DNA from: an uncultured Bacteroides sp.
GTDB taxonomy: Bacteria; Bacteroidota; Bacteroidia; Bacteroidales; Bacteroidaceae
DNA: 64,000 nt
Reading direction: 5' to 3'
NCBI GenBank assembly: GCA_944322285.1
Contig: CALUOR010000001.1
Location: 85,549 to 149,548, forward strand
Shown here: one piece after another, positions 44,820 through 53,467 of the stretch
Layout: each line of letters starts with the position of its first letter
How positions within the stretch are numbered: position 1 is the first letter of the stretch
The notes under the pieces: generated by a model
Told to the model about the DNA's origin: nothing
The model's input: the letters and a program-made list of their open reading frames with translations, nothing else
The model's database searches: none
Made by a program: the position numbers and the translations under genes

Positions 44820-45899
44820 TTAAGCAAAATAGTTATACAATTCCTTACAGATATACACCAACGCCCAGATGAACATGCCCGCCATGAGCACGGCACCGGC
44901 ACCCAAGAGCAACTTGGTCTGCAAAGAACGTTTCTCCACCACGGTTATCTCCGTGGGTTGGGGCTTGGCGCCGGGGGCTTCCTGCTCCTTGGTGTCGTTG
45001 ATGAAGTCGATGGCGTTCAAAAGATTGGCATCGTTCTCGTTCATCAAGGGATTGTGCTTGGCGAATTTCACGAGGTCGGCCGTCTGGAAAAGCTCGCGCA
45101 AGTCGGCGATGGCTTGCTTGTCGTTGGTTTCCAGCAGCTTTTCGATGATTTCGCCCGAGGTCATTTCCAGTGCGTTGAAGTGGAAACGCTCCTTGATGTA
45201 AGTGCGAAGGGCATCGGTCAGTTCGGTGTAGTATTCTTTCGGCTGGCCTTTTTGCCAAACTTTTTCTTGCTTGATGCGCTCTATCTCCTGCATGGCCACT
45301 TGGTGCGGGGGCAACTTGGGTTCTACCTTCACCTTACGGATGATGGGCTTGTTATCGCGCAGGCGTTTCACGAAATAGATGCCCAACAGGAGGAAAGGCG
45401 TCAGGAGTAATACGCACGCGATGAACATATACCAGTCCTCCCAGGCGAAAGGCGGATCCATTACCGTCTTGGGCGGGAAGAAACTTTCGGGATTTTCGGG
45501 GTCGAGGGGCACTTGGGGCGAATACACCTTCAGGGCCAACGCTTTCGAGCGGTAGGGTTGCCCGTCTACGATGACCTCCAACGGAGGCAGGTAATAGAGG
45601 GCGGAGTCGAATGACGTGATGGTGTACTCCTGGGTGATGAGCGCGCGCCGCCCGTCGTTCAGCAACTGGGTGTCGGGCTTGGCCACATCAAGCACCTCTA
45701 CGCCCCGCACTAACGTATCGGCTATGACGGGGAATACGGCGCGCTTGTCGGCGTCTAAAGACACTTCCAATTTGACGTGCGCTTGCTCTCCGATGAGTAT
45801 TTGCAGGGAGTCGATGCTGGCATCCACGGTGACGCTCTGCGCCCTCGCCTGACCCATGCAGGCCGCTCCAAGCAATATCAGTAATGCATATTTTTTCAT
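44820..45899 (-). CDS. Bat-operon membrane protein (DUF4381-like)
   Basis: The ATG at 45899 (MKKYALLILLGAACMGQARAQ) gives a good signal peptide and 359 residues; an ATG six codons upstream is also in frame. A periplasmic beta domain (about residues 20-150, DASIDSLQILIGEQAHVKLEV) is followed by a membrane helix (MFIACVLLLTPFLLLGIYFV). A cytoplasmic helical region (YYTELTDALRTYIKERF, ELFQTADLVKFAKHNP) and a C-terminal helix close it. The DUF4381-type helical part recurs in BatD-like proteins. Always found between the DUF58 gene and batA in Bacteroidales operons of this type. Role unknown beyond the Bat system. Confidence 0.8.
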   Translation of the reverse strand: MKKYALLILLGAACMGQARAQSVTVDASIDSLQILIGEQAHVKLEVSLDADKRAVFPVIADTLVRGVEVLDVAKPDTQLLNDGRRALITQEYTITSFDSALYYLPPLEVIVDGQPYRSKALALKVYSPQVPLDPENPESFFPPKTVMDPPFAWEDWYMFIACVLLLTPFLLLGIYFVKRLRDNKPIIRKVKVEPKLPPHQVAMQEIERIKQEKVWQKGQPKEYYTELTDALRTYIKERFHFNALEMTSGEIIEKLLETNDKQAIADLRELFQTADLVKFAKHNPLMNENDANLLNAIDFINDTKEQEAPGAKPQPTEITVVEKRSLQTKLLLGAGAVLMAGMFIWALVYICKELYNYFA

Positions 45900-45900
45900 C

Positions 45901-46770
45901 TTAGTTTCTTTTCGCAAACAAATTCATTAACGCCTTGACATAATCCTGGTCGGTGCGCACCGACACGTTGTCCACATTGCTCTTGGTGAACGTCTCACCC
46001 AGCGCGGCCTGCCGATTCACCCACCACTCGTGGTGTGCGCGACGCACGGCGCGCGAGGACGTGTCAATCCATTGCTCGTGACCCGTCTCGGCATCCTTTA
46101 TCTTCATCAGGCCGACGGGCGGAAGCTCCTCGGCGCGTCGGTCGTACACTTGTATGGCCACCAGGTCGTGCTTGCGGTTGGCTATGGTCATGGTGTTCCG
46201 GAAGTCGCCCTGGTCGATGAAGTCCGAGAGAATAAAAGCTGTGCAGCGGCGTTTCATCACGTTGGTCAGATACTCCAGTCCAAGGCGCACGTCCGTCCGG
46301 CGGCTTTGGGCGTGGAAGTCCAGCAACTCACGGATGATGTAGAGGATGTGCTTACGTCCCTTCTTGGGCGGGATAAATTTCTCTATTCGGTCGGAGAAGA
46401 AGATGACGCCTATCTTATCATTATTCTGTATGGCGGAGAAGGCAAGCGTGGCGGCAATCTCCGTCACCATGTCCTTCTTCATCTGGCGCACCGTGCCGAA
46501 CTCTAAACTACCCGAGACATCAACGAGCAACATCACGGTCAACTCGCGCTCTTCCTCAAACACCTTCACGTAGGGCTTGTTGAAGCGGGCGGTCACGTTC
46601 CAGTCTATGTCGCGTATATCATCGCCAAACTGATATTCGCGCACCTCGGAGAAGGCCATCCCCCTGCCCTTGAAGGCCGAATGATACTGTCCCGCAAAGA
46701 TGTTGTTGGACAATCCGCGCGTCTTGATTTCAATCTGGCGGACTTTCTTTAATATATCTGTTGTCTCCAT
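45901..46770 (-). CDS. DUF58 family protein
   Basis: 289 residues of the DUF58 family, cytoplasmic here because no membrane helix is seen. The signature GRGMAFSEVREYQFGDDIRDIDWNVTAR spans about residues 35-62, and a VWA-like fold follows with LLVDVSGSLEFG. DUF58 proteins accompany MoxR ATPases and VWA proteins; they are thought to be substrates or partners of the ATPase during metal-cofactor insertion or complex assembly. It lies 24 bp after moxR and runs into the next gene with a 1-bp gap. Confidence 0.9.
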   Translation of the reverse strand: METTDILKKVRQIEIKTRGLSNNIFAGQYHSAFKGRGMAFSEVREYQFGDDIRDIDWNVTARFNKPYVKVFEEERELTVMLLVDVSGSLEFGTVRQMKKDMVTEIAATLAFSAIQNNDKIGVIFFSDRIEKFIPPKKGRKHILYIIRELLDFHAQSRRTDVRLGLEYLTNVMKRRCTAFILSDFIDQGDFRNTMTIANRKHDLVAIQVYDRRAEELPPVGLMKIKDAETGHEQWIDTSSRAVRRAHHEWWVNRQAALGETFTKSNVDNVSVRTDQDYVKALMNLFAKRN

Positions 46771-46794
46771 GTGGGATGTAAAATGTTCCCCCTA

Positions 46795-47790
46795 TCAGGG
46801 CACTTCCACTTTGTTAAGTATTCTGCTTACAATCTCGTCCGAAGTCAGGTTGTCGGCCTCGGCCTCGTAAGTTAGCCCGATGCGGTGACGCAACACGTCG
46901 TGGGCCACGGCGCGTACGTCTTCGGGAATGACGTAGCCGCGGCGCTTGATGAAGGCGTAGCTTCTTGCGGCCAAAGCGAGGTTGATAGATGCACGGGGCG
47001 AACCGCCGAAGCCTATCATGTCCTTCAGTTCCTTCAGACCGTACTTCTCGGGATAACGCGTGGCGAAAACGATGTCCACGATATATTTCTCGATTTTCTC
47101 GTCCAAGTATACCTGACGAACCACCTTGCGCGCCTCAATCACCTCCTCGGCTTTCAGGATGGGGCGCACGTTCACCTTGTCGCCCGAGATGTTCTGGCGG
47201 ATGATGAGCTTCTCTTCCTCCAGCTTCGGATAGTCTATCACCACCTTCAGCATGAAACGGTCTACTTGGGCTTCGGGCAGAGGATACGTACCTTCCTGCT
47301 CAATGGGGTTCTGCGTGGCCAGCACGAGGAACGGTTCGGGCAGGCGGAAGGTCTCGCTTCCGATGGTCACCTGGCGTTCCTGCATGGCCTCCAACAGGGC
47401 GCTCTGCACCTTGGCCGGGGCACGGTTTATTTCATCGGCCAGCACGAAGTTGGCAAACACGGGCCCCTTCTTCACCTGGAAGCTCTCATCCTTCTGGCTA
47501 TACACCATCGTACCGATGACGTCAGCCGGGAGCAAGTCGGGCGTAAACTGTATGCGGCTATACTTGGCGTCGATGAGCGATGCCAGCGTCTTTATCGCAA
47601 GAGTTTTGGCCAGTCCCGGCACACCTTCCAGCAGGACGTGCCCGTCGGACAACAAGCCTATCAACAGAGATTCCACCAAATGTTTCTGACCCACAATCAC
47701 CTGGTCCATACCCGTGGTGAGGTTGGTTATGAAAGCGCTTTGTCTTTCGATCCGCTCGTTCAGTTCGCGGATATCAATCGTTTCAGCCAT
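46795..47790 (-). CDS. MoxR family AAA+ ATPase
   Basis: 331 residues. Walker A is degenerate-looking but typical for MoxR (GVPGLAKT, about residues 58-65), Walker B is LADEINRAPAKVQSALLEAMQE, the sensor-1 Asn lies in LATQNPIEQEGTYPLPEAQ, and arginine-finger and sensor-2 segments (GGSPRASINLALAARSYAF) are present. It heads the Bat operon. MoxR chaperones remodel VWA partners, here most likely BatA/BatB, as inferred from context. A Bacteroidales promoter is found 76 nt upstream. Confidence 0.93.
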   Translation of the reverse strand: MAETIDIRELNERIERQSAFITNLTTGMDQVIVGQKHLVESLLIGLLSDGHVLLEGVPGLAKTLAIKTLASLIDAKYSRIQFTPDLLPADVIGTMVYSQKDESFQVKKGPVFANFVLADEINRAPAKVQSALLEAMQERQVTIGSETFRLPEPFLVLATQNPIEQEGTYPLPEAQVDRFMLKVVIDYPKLEEEKLIIRQNISGDKVNVRPILKAEEVIEARKVVRQVYLDEKIEKYIVDIVFATRYPEKYGLKELKDMIGFGGSPRASINLALAARSYAFIKRRGYVIPEDVRAVAHDVLRHRIGLTYEAEADNLTSDEIVSRILNKVEVP

Positions 47791-47834
47791 AAAATCTATA
47801 TGTTTTTAGTTTCTACTTATCGTCTTTGCGGACC

Positions 47835-47873
47835 GTGTTTCGCGGTCCTCTTCGCTTATGCGCCCCAAAAGTA
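47835..47873 (-). promoter_or_regulatory. bat operon promoter and 5' UTR hairpin
   Basis: TACTTTTG on the minus strand (plus CAAAAGTA 47866-47873) fits the -7 consensus; no clear TTTG is seen upstream. The leader contains a small hairpin GACCGCGAAACACGGTC. Confidence 0.45.
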
Positions 47874-47937
47874 CAGTAAATCGGTTAAATCTGCCACCTA
47901 AATTTTATTAAAAATGAAAGGGAAATATGAATTACAG

Positions 47938-48132
47938 TCTGACAGATGACAGATGACAGTTTTTCAAAAATCGGATTTTCAGCCCGGTTTTCGCATGAAA
48001 GAAAAGTGTTAAATATTTTAATATATTATATATAATATATATATATTATATATACAATATATTACTGTCATTCGCACTTTTTCTCATTCTCATTTTCAAA
48101 AACTGTCATCTGTCATTTGTCATTTGTCAGAC
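47938..48132. repeat. inverted-repeat element with GATGACA arms and AT centre, copy B
   Basis: The left arm TCTGACAGATGACAGATGAC continues as AGTTTTTCAAAAATCGGATTTTC (47938-47980), then CCCGGTTTTCGC. The right arm (48090-48132) is inverted: TTTTCAAAAACTGTCATCTG, TCATTTGTCATTTGTCAGA. The centre (about 48012-48066) alternates A and T. It matches copy A at 34073-34355 in arms, inner GC stretch and centre, and likewise sits between divergent genes. Confidence 0.8.
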
Positions 48133-48371
48133 CGTAAGATTTCGATGCCAAAAGCGATTCTCCCATTCAATACACATTTTCACTTGTACACAAAAAACAT
48201 AATCCCTTGGCTTTCAGCATTAAAATACGATTTTCTGAAAAAGAGACAAAAAAAGGACTTTGGCGCGCCCCCGATTTTTGGCTATATTACGAGAAGTGAT
48301 TACCTTTGCAGACACAAACGCGAGCCAATGCTTTGCGAAGCTTGCAATAACCCTATAAACCGAAAAAACTT

Positions 48372-49052
48372 ATGCGCATAGACATCATAACCGTACTGCC
48401 CGAGATGATAGAGGGCTTCTTCAACTGCTCCATCATGAAGCGGGCGCAGACTAAAGGCCTTGCCGAGATATACATACACAACCTACGGGATTACACGCTG
48501 GACAAATGGCGCCGCGTGGACGATTACCCCTTCGGGGGCTTCGCGGGCATGGTGATGAAGATTGAGCCCATCGAGCGGTGCATCGAGAGCCTGAAGGCCG
48601 AGCGGACGTATGATGAAGTCATCTTCACCACGCCCGACGGGGAGCAGTTCAACCAGCCCATGGCCAACACCCTGTCACTCTGCGAGAACCTCATCATCCT
48701 GTGCGGGCACTTCAAGGGCATCGACTACCGCATCCGCGAGCATCTCATCACGAAGGAAGTGAGCATAGGCGACTACGTGCTGACGGGTGGCGAGCTGGCC
48801 GCGGCGGTGATGGCGGACGCCATCGTGCGCATCATCCCCGGCGTCATCTCCGACGAGCAATCGGCCCTGTCCGACTCCTTTCAGGACAATCTGCTTGCGG
48901 CTCCCGTCTACACCCGTCCGGCCGACTACAAGGGCTGGCGCGTGCCCGACGTCCTTCTCTCCGGCCACGAGGCGAAGATAAAGGAGTGGGAGTTGCAACA
49001 ATCACTGGAACGTACGCGGAAGCTCAGGCCGGATCTGCTGAAGGAGGAATGA
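48372..49052 (+). CDS. trmD: tRNA (guanine-N1-)-methyltransferase TrmD
   Basis: 226 residues of the SPOUT family; methylates G37 of tRNAs to prevent frameshifting. The N-terminal [15 protein letters not shown] and [18 protein letters not shown] are typical. The trefoil knot is marked by [12 protein letters not shown] and the conserved [21 protein letters not shown] (about residues 130-150) that binds S-adenosylmethionine. A C-terminal [27 protein letters not shown] segment completes the tRNA-binding domain. The gene stands alone in this orientation, without the rpsP-rimM-rplS neighbours of other bacteria. Confidence 0.95.
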   Translation: MRIDIITVLPEMIEGFFNCSIMKRAQTKGLAEIYIHNLRDYTLDKWRRVDDYPFGGFAGMVMKIEPIERCIESLKAERTYDEVIFTTPDGEQFNQPMANTLSLCENLIILCGHFKGIDYRIREHLITKEVSIGDYVLTGGELAAAVMADAIVRIIPGVISDEQSALSDSFQDNLLAAPVYTRPADYKGWRVPDVLLSGHEAKIKEWELQQSLERTRKLRPDLLKEE

Positions 49053-49057
49053 AGAAT

Positions 49058-49969
49058 TTAGCAAATCAATCCACCTACAATCTCGTTCACGGACTTGAAT
49101 CCGTGCCGCTCCAGATAATCATTAATCCCCTCCGCCACACGAACCGTAACACAAGGGTCGATGAAGTTGGCCGTGCCAATTTGGATGGCCGAAGCACCCG
49201 CCAAGAGGAATTCTACGGCGTCCCGCGCGTTCATGATGCCTCCCAGTCCGATGACGGGGATTTTTACCGCATGCGACACTTGCCATACCATGCGCAGGGC
49301 GATGGGCTTCACGGCTGCTCCCGACATGCCTCCCGTGATGGTGGAGAGCACCGGACGACGCCGCTCGGCATCTATAGCCATGCCCAGCAGGGTGTTGATG
49401 AGTGACACGCTGTCCGCGCCTCCCGCCTCGGCCGCACGGGCTATCTCGGTGATGTCCGTCACGTTGGGTGAAAGCTTTACGATGAGCGTCTTGTGATAGA
49501 CCTTGCGCACCGCACTGACCACTTCCTCCGCGCCCCGGGCGGTTACGCCAAAGGCCATGCCTCCCTGTTTCACGTTGGGGCACGAAATGTTCAGCTCGAT
49601 GGCAGGAATCTTGTCAAGTCCGTCGATGATGGAGGCCGTCTCGGCATAGTCTTCAATGGCGGAACCGGACACGTTCACTATCATGTTGGTGCCGATGTTC
49701 TTGATGCGGGGATAGATGTGCTCCACGAAGTAATGCACCCCCTTGTTTTGCAGCCCTACGGCGTTCAGCATGCCCTGTGGGGTCTCCGCCATGCGCGGAT
49801 AAGGATTCCCTTCACGCGGGTGAAGCGTGGTGCCTTTCACGATGATACCGCCTATTCGCTCCAAATCCACAAAATCAGCATACTCTTCGCCATAACCAAA
49901 TGTCCCGGATGCGGTCATCACCGGGTTCTTCATTTGTAGTTCGCCTATCTTTACACTTAAATCTGCCAT
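49058..49969 (-). CDS. pyrD: dihydroorotate dehydrogenase, class 1B catalytic subunit
   Basis: 303 residues, FMN-dependent TIM barrel oxidising dihydroorotate to orotate in pyrimidine synthesis. [13 protein letters not shown] contains the class 1 catalytic cysteine region; KLSPNVTDI and [25 protein letters not shown] form the phosphate-binding part. The class 1B assignment follows from the adjacent pyrK, whose end overlaps the start of this gene by 13 bp. It faces trmD with only 5 bp between stops. Confidence 0.95.
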   Translation of the reverse strand: MADLSVKIGELQMKNPVMTASGTFGYGEEYADFVDLERIGGIIVKGTTLHPREGNPYPRMAETPQGMLNAVGLQNKGVHYFVEHIYPRIKNIGTNMIVNVSGSAIEDYAETASIIDGLDKIPAIELNISCPNVKQGGMAFGVTARGAEEVVSAVRKVYHKTLIVKLSPNVTDITEIARAAEAGGADSVSLINTLLGMAIDAERRRPVLSTITGGMSGAAVKPIALRMVWQVSHAVKIPVIGLGGIMNARDAVEFLLAGASAIQIGTANFIDPCVTVRVAEGINDYLERHGFKSVNEIVGGLIC

Positions 49970-50733
49970 AATAACTTATCTATGTTAAATACCGGACCTT
50001 CTTTGCATACACACACATGTCCTTCCTTGGTGTTCTCCACGCAACAGAGGCATGCGCCTACGCCACACGCCATGGTGTTTTCCAGCGACACCTCGCACGC
50101 GATGCCTTGTGCCTTGGCATAACGCGCCACGGCCATCATCATCGGCTTGGGACCACAGGTATAGATGTGGTCAAAGCGCACTTGGTTCAGCAGGGAATGC
50201 TGGGTGACGTAGCCTTTCTCGCCCCGGCTCCCGTCTTCGGTGGTCGTGTAAACATCTCCAAACTTTGAAAACAAATCAAGTTGCAACAAATCTTTATCAC
50301 TCCGGGCACCTAAGAGGAACGTAGGCCTGCATCCCCTCAACGCCAGTTGCTCACCCAGATAGAGCATCGGAGCCGTGCCCACTCCGCCACCTACCAGGAG
50401 TAATTTGCCGGACGTATCTTCGGGCATGGTGAATCCGTTCCCCAAGGGGAGAACGACATTGATGATGTCACCTTTTTTTGCTTCGCCCAAGTGTCGCGTC
50501 CCGTCGCCCACCAGCTGGATGAGGAACCACACTTCATTGCTTGTTTTGTCCACATAATTGATGGAGATAGGACGCCGCAGGAAGGTGGTGGGCGAGCCGT
50601 CCACGCGAATCTCGGCAAATTGTCCCGGACGCATTTCCGGAAGTGTCTGGCCGGAAGTCAGCTTCAGCAACACGTAGTGTTCGTGCAGGCGCATGTTTTC
50701 CGTCACGACCAGATCTAAAACATATTTCTTCAT
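49957..50733 (-). CDS. pyrK: dihydroorotate dehydrogenase electron-transfer subunit PyrK
   Basis: 258 residues. The FAD domain has [12 protein letters not shown], the NAD fold has [19 protein letters not shown] and [15 protein letters not shown], and the C-terminal [2Fe-2S] site has [27 protein letters not shown]. Passes electrons from PyrD (FMN) through FAD and Fe-S to NAD+. The leader carries the 21-bp joined-end site described separately at 50752-50772. Confidence 0.95.
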   Translation of the reverse strand: MKKYVLDLVVTENMRLHEHYVLLKLTSGQTLPEMRPGQFAEIRVDGSPTTFLRRPISINYVDKTSNEVWFLIQLVGDGTRHLGEAKKGDIINVVLPLGNGFTMPEDTSGKLLLVGGGVGTAPMLYLGEQLALRGCRPTFLLGARSDKDLLQLDLFSKFGDVYTTTEDGSRGEKGYVTQHSLLNQVRFDHIYTCGPKPMMMAVARYAKAQGIACEVSLENTMACGVGACLCCVENTKEGHVCVCKEGPVFNIDKLLWQI

Positions 50734-50751
50734 TCGGTCTTATAATAATAA

Positions 50752-50772
50752 AATGATAATTTAAATCCCATT
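50752..50772. repeat. joined outer ends of the palindromic elements, no interior
   Basis: On the minus strand AATGGGATTTA runs directly into AATTATCATT. These are the two outer ends seen in the composite elements, here without mini-hairpin, arms or core. It lies 19 bp upstream of the pyrK start. Confidence 0.6.
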
Positions 50773-50821
50773 ACCGGACAAATATACGCCAAAAACATAA
50801 AAGTCCGTCCTTTCTTGCGCC

Positions 50822-51304
50822 CTATTTTTCAGGTTTAAAGGTTTCGTAGGTATTGTCATCGAAGAAAATGCGTATTTCGGTAATCTTCCGGGGAGGGCGT
50901 TCTTTGTAGATAATCTCCTGGCGGACAGATTCTTTTAGTTGGTCGGGGGCGTTTCCTGACGGCATTTCCTTGCGATTTTTCGCTTCATCCGTCCCGTGTC
51001 CGGCATTTATCGCGTTCTCGGCGAATAGCGGATAGCCGGAATCCTCCGGCTGGCCGGATTGCGGGGCGTCTGGCGAACCGTCATTATACATGTCGCCTTC
51101 GCCCGCGAGAAGCCATTCCAGATTAACGGTGGGGTATCGCTTGTGGAAGCGCAGGATGACATCCATGCTGGGGTTGGTGCCACGCGAGCCGAAGATGTTG
51201 GAGATGGTGGATTGGACTACGCCGATTTCTTTGGCAAATTCGCCATTGTTCAGCCCTTTGTCGTCCATTATCAGTTTTAAACGGTCTTTTATGTCCATGC
51301 TCAT
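50822..51304 (-). CDS. XRE-type helix-turn-helix regulator
   Basis: 160 residues. The N-terminal helix-turn-helix (about residues 5-62) has NNGEFAKEIGVVQSTISNIFG and a following NPSMDVILRFHKRYPTVNLEWLLAG, a pattern of Bacteroidales XRE regulators related to phage repressors. A linker rich in Pro, Gly and Asn follows, then a short C-terminal unit (KITEIRIFFDDNTYETFKPEK). No peptidase site as in LexA or CI is visible. Start: ATG at 51304, with a second ATG two codons on. Its promoter overlaps a palindrome that may be its own operator. Confidence 0.8.
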   Translation of the reverse strand: MSMDIKDRLKLIMDDKGLNNGEFAKEIGVVQSTISNIFGSRGTNPSMDVILRFHKRYPTVNLEWLLAGEGDMYNDGSPDAPQSGQPEDSGYPLFAENAINAGHGTDEAKNRKEMPSGNAPDQLKESVRQEIIYKERPPRKITEIRIFFDDNTYETFKPEK

Positions 51305-51338
51305 GGGTATATTGCAAGTATGTTCTTTCCTTTTTTGC

Positions 51339-51375
51339 GTTTACAAAGGTAAACATCAGAAATTACAAAAGCAAA
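51339..51375 (-). promoter_or_regulatory. promoter of the XRE regulator with overlapping palindrome
   Basis: On the minus strand TTTG (plus 51372-51375), 20-bp spacer, TACCTTTG (plus CAAAGGTA 51344-51351). The perfect palindrome GTTTAC-CTTT/AAAG-GTAAAC (51339-51354) covers the -7 box. Confidence 0.65.
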
Positions 51376-51845
51376 TTTATTCCTGTGATTTTTAAATATC
51401 ACTCGTGTAAATATGTATTGCAAATGTGAACCAATGGCTTCTTCACGAATGAAAAAAGAAACGTAAATGCTTGGATATTAAGTTTAACAAATAAATATAA
51501 CACACTGATTATTTGCCGTATAACATAGCTGTATATAAGATAATGGCACGTGTTTCACAAATGAAAACGTTCTTTCTCCGGTTAATCAAACAAAAAAATC
51601 AGTCATTTCATATAATTTCCTGATAAATGTAGAGTTACGAATGAATAATGTGTTTCTAAAAAAGCATGGCAATACAAGTGTGATTTTGCCTTTACAAGAA
51701 TAAAGCAAAGCTCCCCCACCCTGTTTTTCAGATGTGATAATTACGGATGTGATTTTGCGAAGCGTTTTCAGGCTTGAAAAAAGTTCCAAATATTACATGT
51801 GTAACGCTTTACGGTTGTAAAAAGGGGAATGAAATAAGAAAAAGG
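51376..51845. other. AT-rich stretch without recognisable genes
   Basis: Open frames here are short, lack family features and use codons unlike the neighbours. Near-repeats of the form CACAAATGAAAACG, CACGAATGAAAAAAG and TACGAATGAATAATG occur at 51445-51645 but with no regular spacing. Confidence 0.4.
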
Positions 51846-51853
51846 TGTGCTAT

Positions 51854-52873
51854 TTAATGCAGAATCTTAAAGACCAGCTCGCGCAGAATGTCCCCGTTGC
51901 CGATGGAGGAGTTTCCCACTCCCTTCGACATAGCATCGGCCTGGCGTATATCGCCTATTATCTGCATGGTCTTCACCCCGCCATACCTGCGCATGGCGGC
52001 CAGATACTCGCGCGCTTGCCAGGGGGACTTTAGCCCTAAATAGGAAGCTATGCCCTGCTCCGATTTCTCGGGTGCATAGTAGGCCACCATCAGGTTGGAG
52101 AAGAAGCCGAAAAGCAGGGAGAGGGTCACCTGTATGGGATTGTTCTTCGGATTATCTTCAAAATATTTTATGATTCGGTTGGCTTTGAGCACGTCCTTCT
52201 CCACGAGGGCGGCGCGAAGCTCGAAGTTGTTGTAATCTTTGCTTACGCCGATGTTTTGCTCTATCTGTTCGGGCGTCACCCGTGTCTGGCCTTTCGGCAT
52301 CGTTATCATTAGTTTCTCCAGCTCTCCGGCCATGCGGCTAAGGTCGGTTCCTACGAACTCCGCCATCATGGAGGTGGCTTTGGGGTCGATGTCAAATCCT
52401 TTCCGTTTGAGGTAGTTCGTTATGAATCCGGGAAGTTGAGTTTCTTTCAGCTTTTTCGATTCGAACAAGACGCCCGTTTTTTCTATCTCTACGGCCAGTT
52501 TCTTGCGCCTGTCCAGCGCGCCATGCTTATGGCAGAGGACAAGGATGGTGGACATGAGGGGCTTTTGCAGGTAATAGGCCAGCTCGTCCATGCCTCTCAC
52601 GGCTTGCGCTTCTTTGACGATGACCACCTGGTGTTCGGCCATCATGGGGTAGCGTTTGGCGGCATTGATGATGGTGGCCACGTCCACATCGGCCCCGTAC
52701 ACTACGGTCTGGTTGAATTCCTTTTCCGTCTCGGTCAGGACGTGTTCTTCGATGTAGTCCGCTATTACGTCTATGTAATAAGGCTCCTCGCCCATCAGGT
52801 AATAGACGGGGCGGTATTGCTTCGCGCGGAGTTCGCGCAAAATATCCTCGCATGTCAGTTCTTGTTTGGCCAT
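51854..52873 (-). CDS. holA: DNA polymerase III subunit delta
   Basis: 339 residues with the clamp-loader delta layout: an N-terminal domain starting with PVYYLMGEEPYYIDVIADYI in place of a classical P-loop, a central domain with IITMPKGQ-like text, and a C-terminal collar (LRAALVEKDVLKANRIIKYFEDNPKNNPIQVTLSLLFGFFSNL, about residues 215-260) typical of HolA. It opens the beta clamp during loading. The promoter must lie within the 51-bp gap shared with the divergent gene at 52925. Confidence 0.92.
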   Translation of the reverse strand: MAKQELTCEDILRELRAKQYRPVYYLMGEEPYYIDVIADYIEEHVLTETEKEFNQTVVYGADVDVATIINAAKRYPMMAEHQVVIVKEAQAVRGMDELAYYLQKPLMSTILVLCHKHGALDRRKKLAVEIEKTGVLFESKKLKETQLPGFITNYLKRKGFDIDPKATSMMAEFVGTDLSRMAGELEKLMITMPKGQTRVTPEQIEQNIGVSKDYNNFELRAALVEKDVLKANRIIKYFEDNPKNNPIQVTLSLLFGFFSNLMVAYYAPEKSEQGIASYLGLKSPWQAREYLAAMRRYGGVKTMQIIGDIRQADAMSKGVGNSSIGNGDILRELVFKILH

Positions 52874-52924
52874 ATTTCCTTATTTTTGCATCCGGATTTT
52901 GATTTGAACTCACAAAAATAGCAA

Positions 52925-53374
52925 ATGTTATCGTTAAACCTGCCTACATTTGACGCTAAAATAAGCACGAGGGATGGAAAAAGCGTGATTTTCGATGTCA
53001 TCCGGCACCGATACGTGGCTCTGACGCCCGAAGAATGGGTGCGCCAGCACTTTGTGCATTTCCTGATGGAGCGGAAGGGATATCCGAAGGCTCTCTTGGC
53101 CAACGAGGTGCAGGTGACCCTGAACGGGACGCGCAAGCGGTGTGACACGGTGCTCTACGGGCGTGACCTGACGGCGCGGATGATTGTGGAGTACAAGGCT
53201 CCGGAGGTGGAGATTACGCAAGCGGTGTTCGACCAGGTGATGCGTTATAACATGGTGTTGCGCGTGGATTATCTGGTGGTGAGCAACGGCTTGAGGCATT
53301 ATTGTTGCCGGATGGACTATGCGCGGGGGGCGTATCGTTTTCTGCGTGAGATTCCCCGTTATGAGGAGCTTTGA
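52925..53374 (+). CDS. orphan HsdR_N-domain nuclease-like protein
   Basis: 149 residues matching the N-terminal nuclease domain of type I restriction subunit R, without helicase part. The PD-(D/E)xK set is complete by eye: Glu61 in LLANEVQV, Asp74 in KRCDTVLYG, and Glu89-x-Lys91 in RMIVEYKAP. A later VDYLVVSNGLRHYCCRMD strand fits the same fold. There is no modification or specificity gene near. The gene is divergent from holA. I recall a similar pairing with holA in other Bacteroidales, so it may be a conserved housekeeping or repair nuclease rather than a restriction remnant; this is inference. Confidence 0.8.
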   Translation: MLSLNLPTFDAKISTRDGKSVIFDVIRHRYVALTPEEWVRQHFVHFLMERKGYPKALLANEVQVTLNGTRKRCDTVLYGRDLTARMIVEYKAPEVEITQAVFDQVMRYNMVLRVDYLVVSNGLRHYCCRMDYARGAYRFLREIPRYEEL

Positions 53375-53467
53375 GAAGGGGAAAAAGGGGGGGCGCTATG
53401 CGGAGCCTTTGACGATGCTTCGCGTGACGCCCCTCCGTGTTTCGGCAAAGATGTGTGCCTTTATCCC

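Noticed and set aside
51586-51789. 67-codon minus-strand frame in the AT-rich gap
   Set aside because: No promoter, no family features, composition of non-coding DNA.
52925-53374. Remnant of a type I restriction locus
   Set aside because: The domain is complete with intact catalytic residues and no trace of hsdM, hsdS or helicase sequence is found around it.
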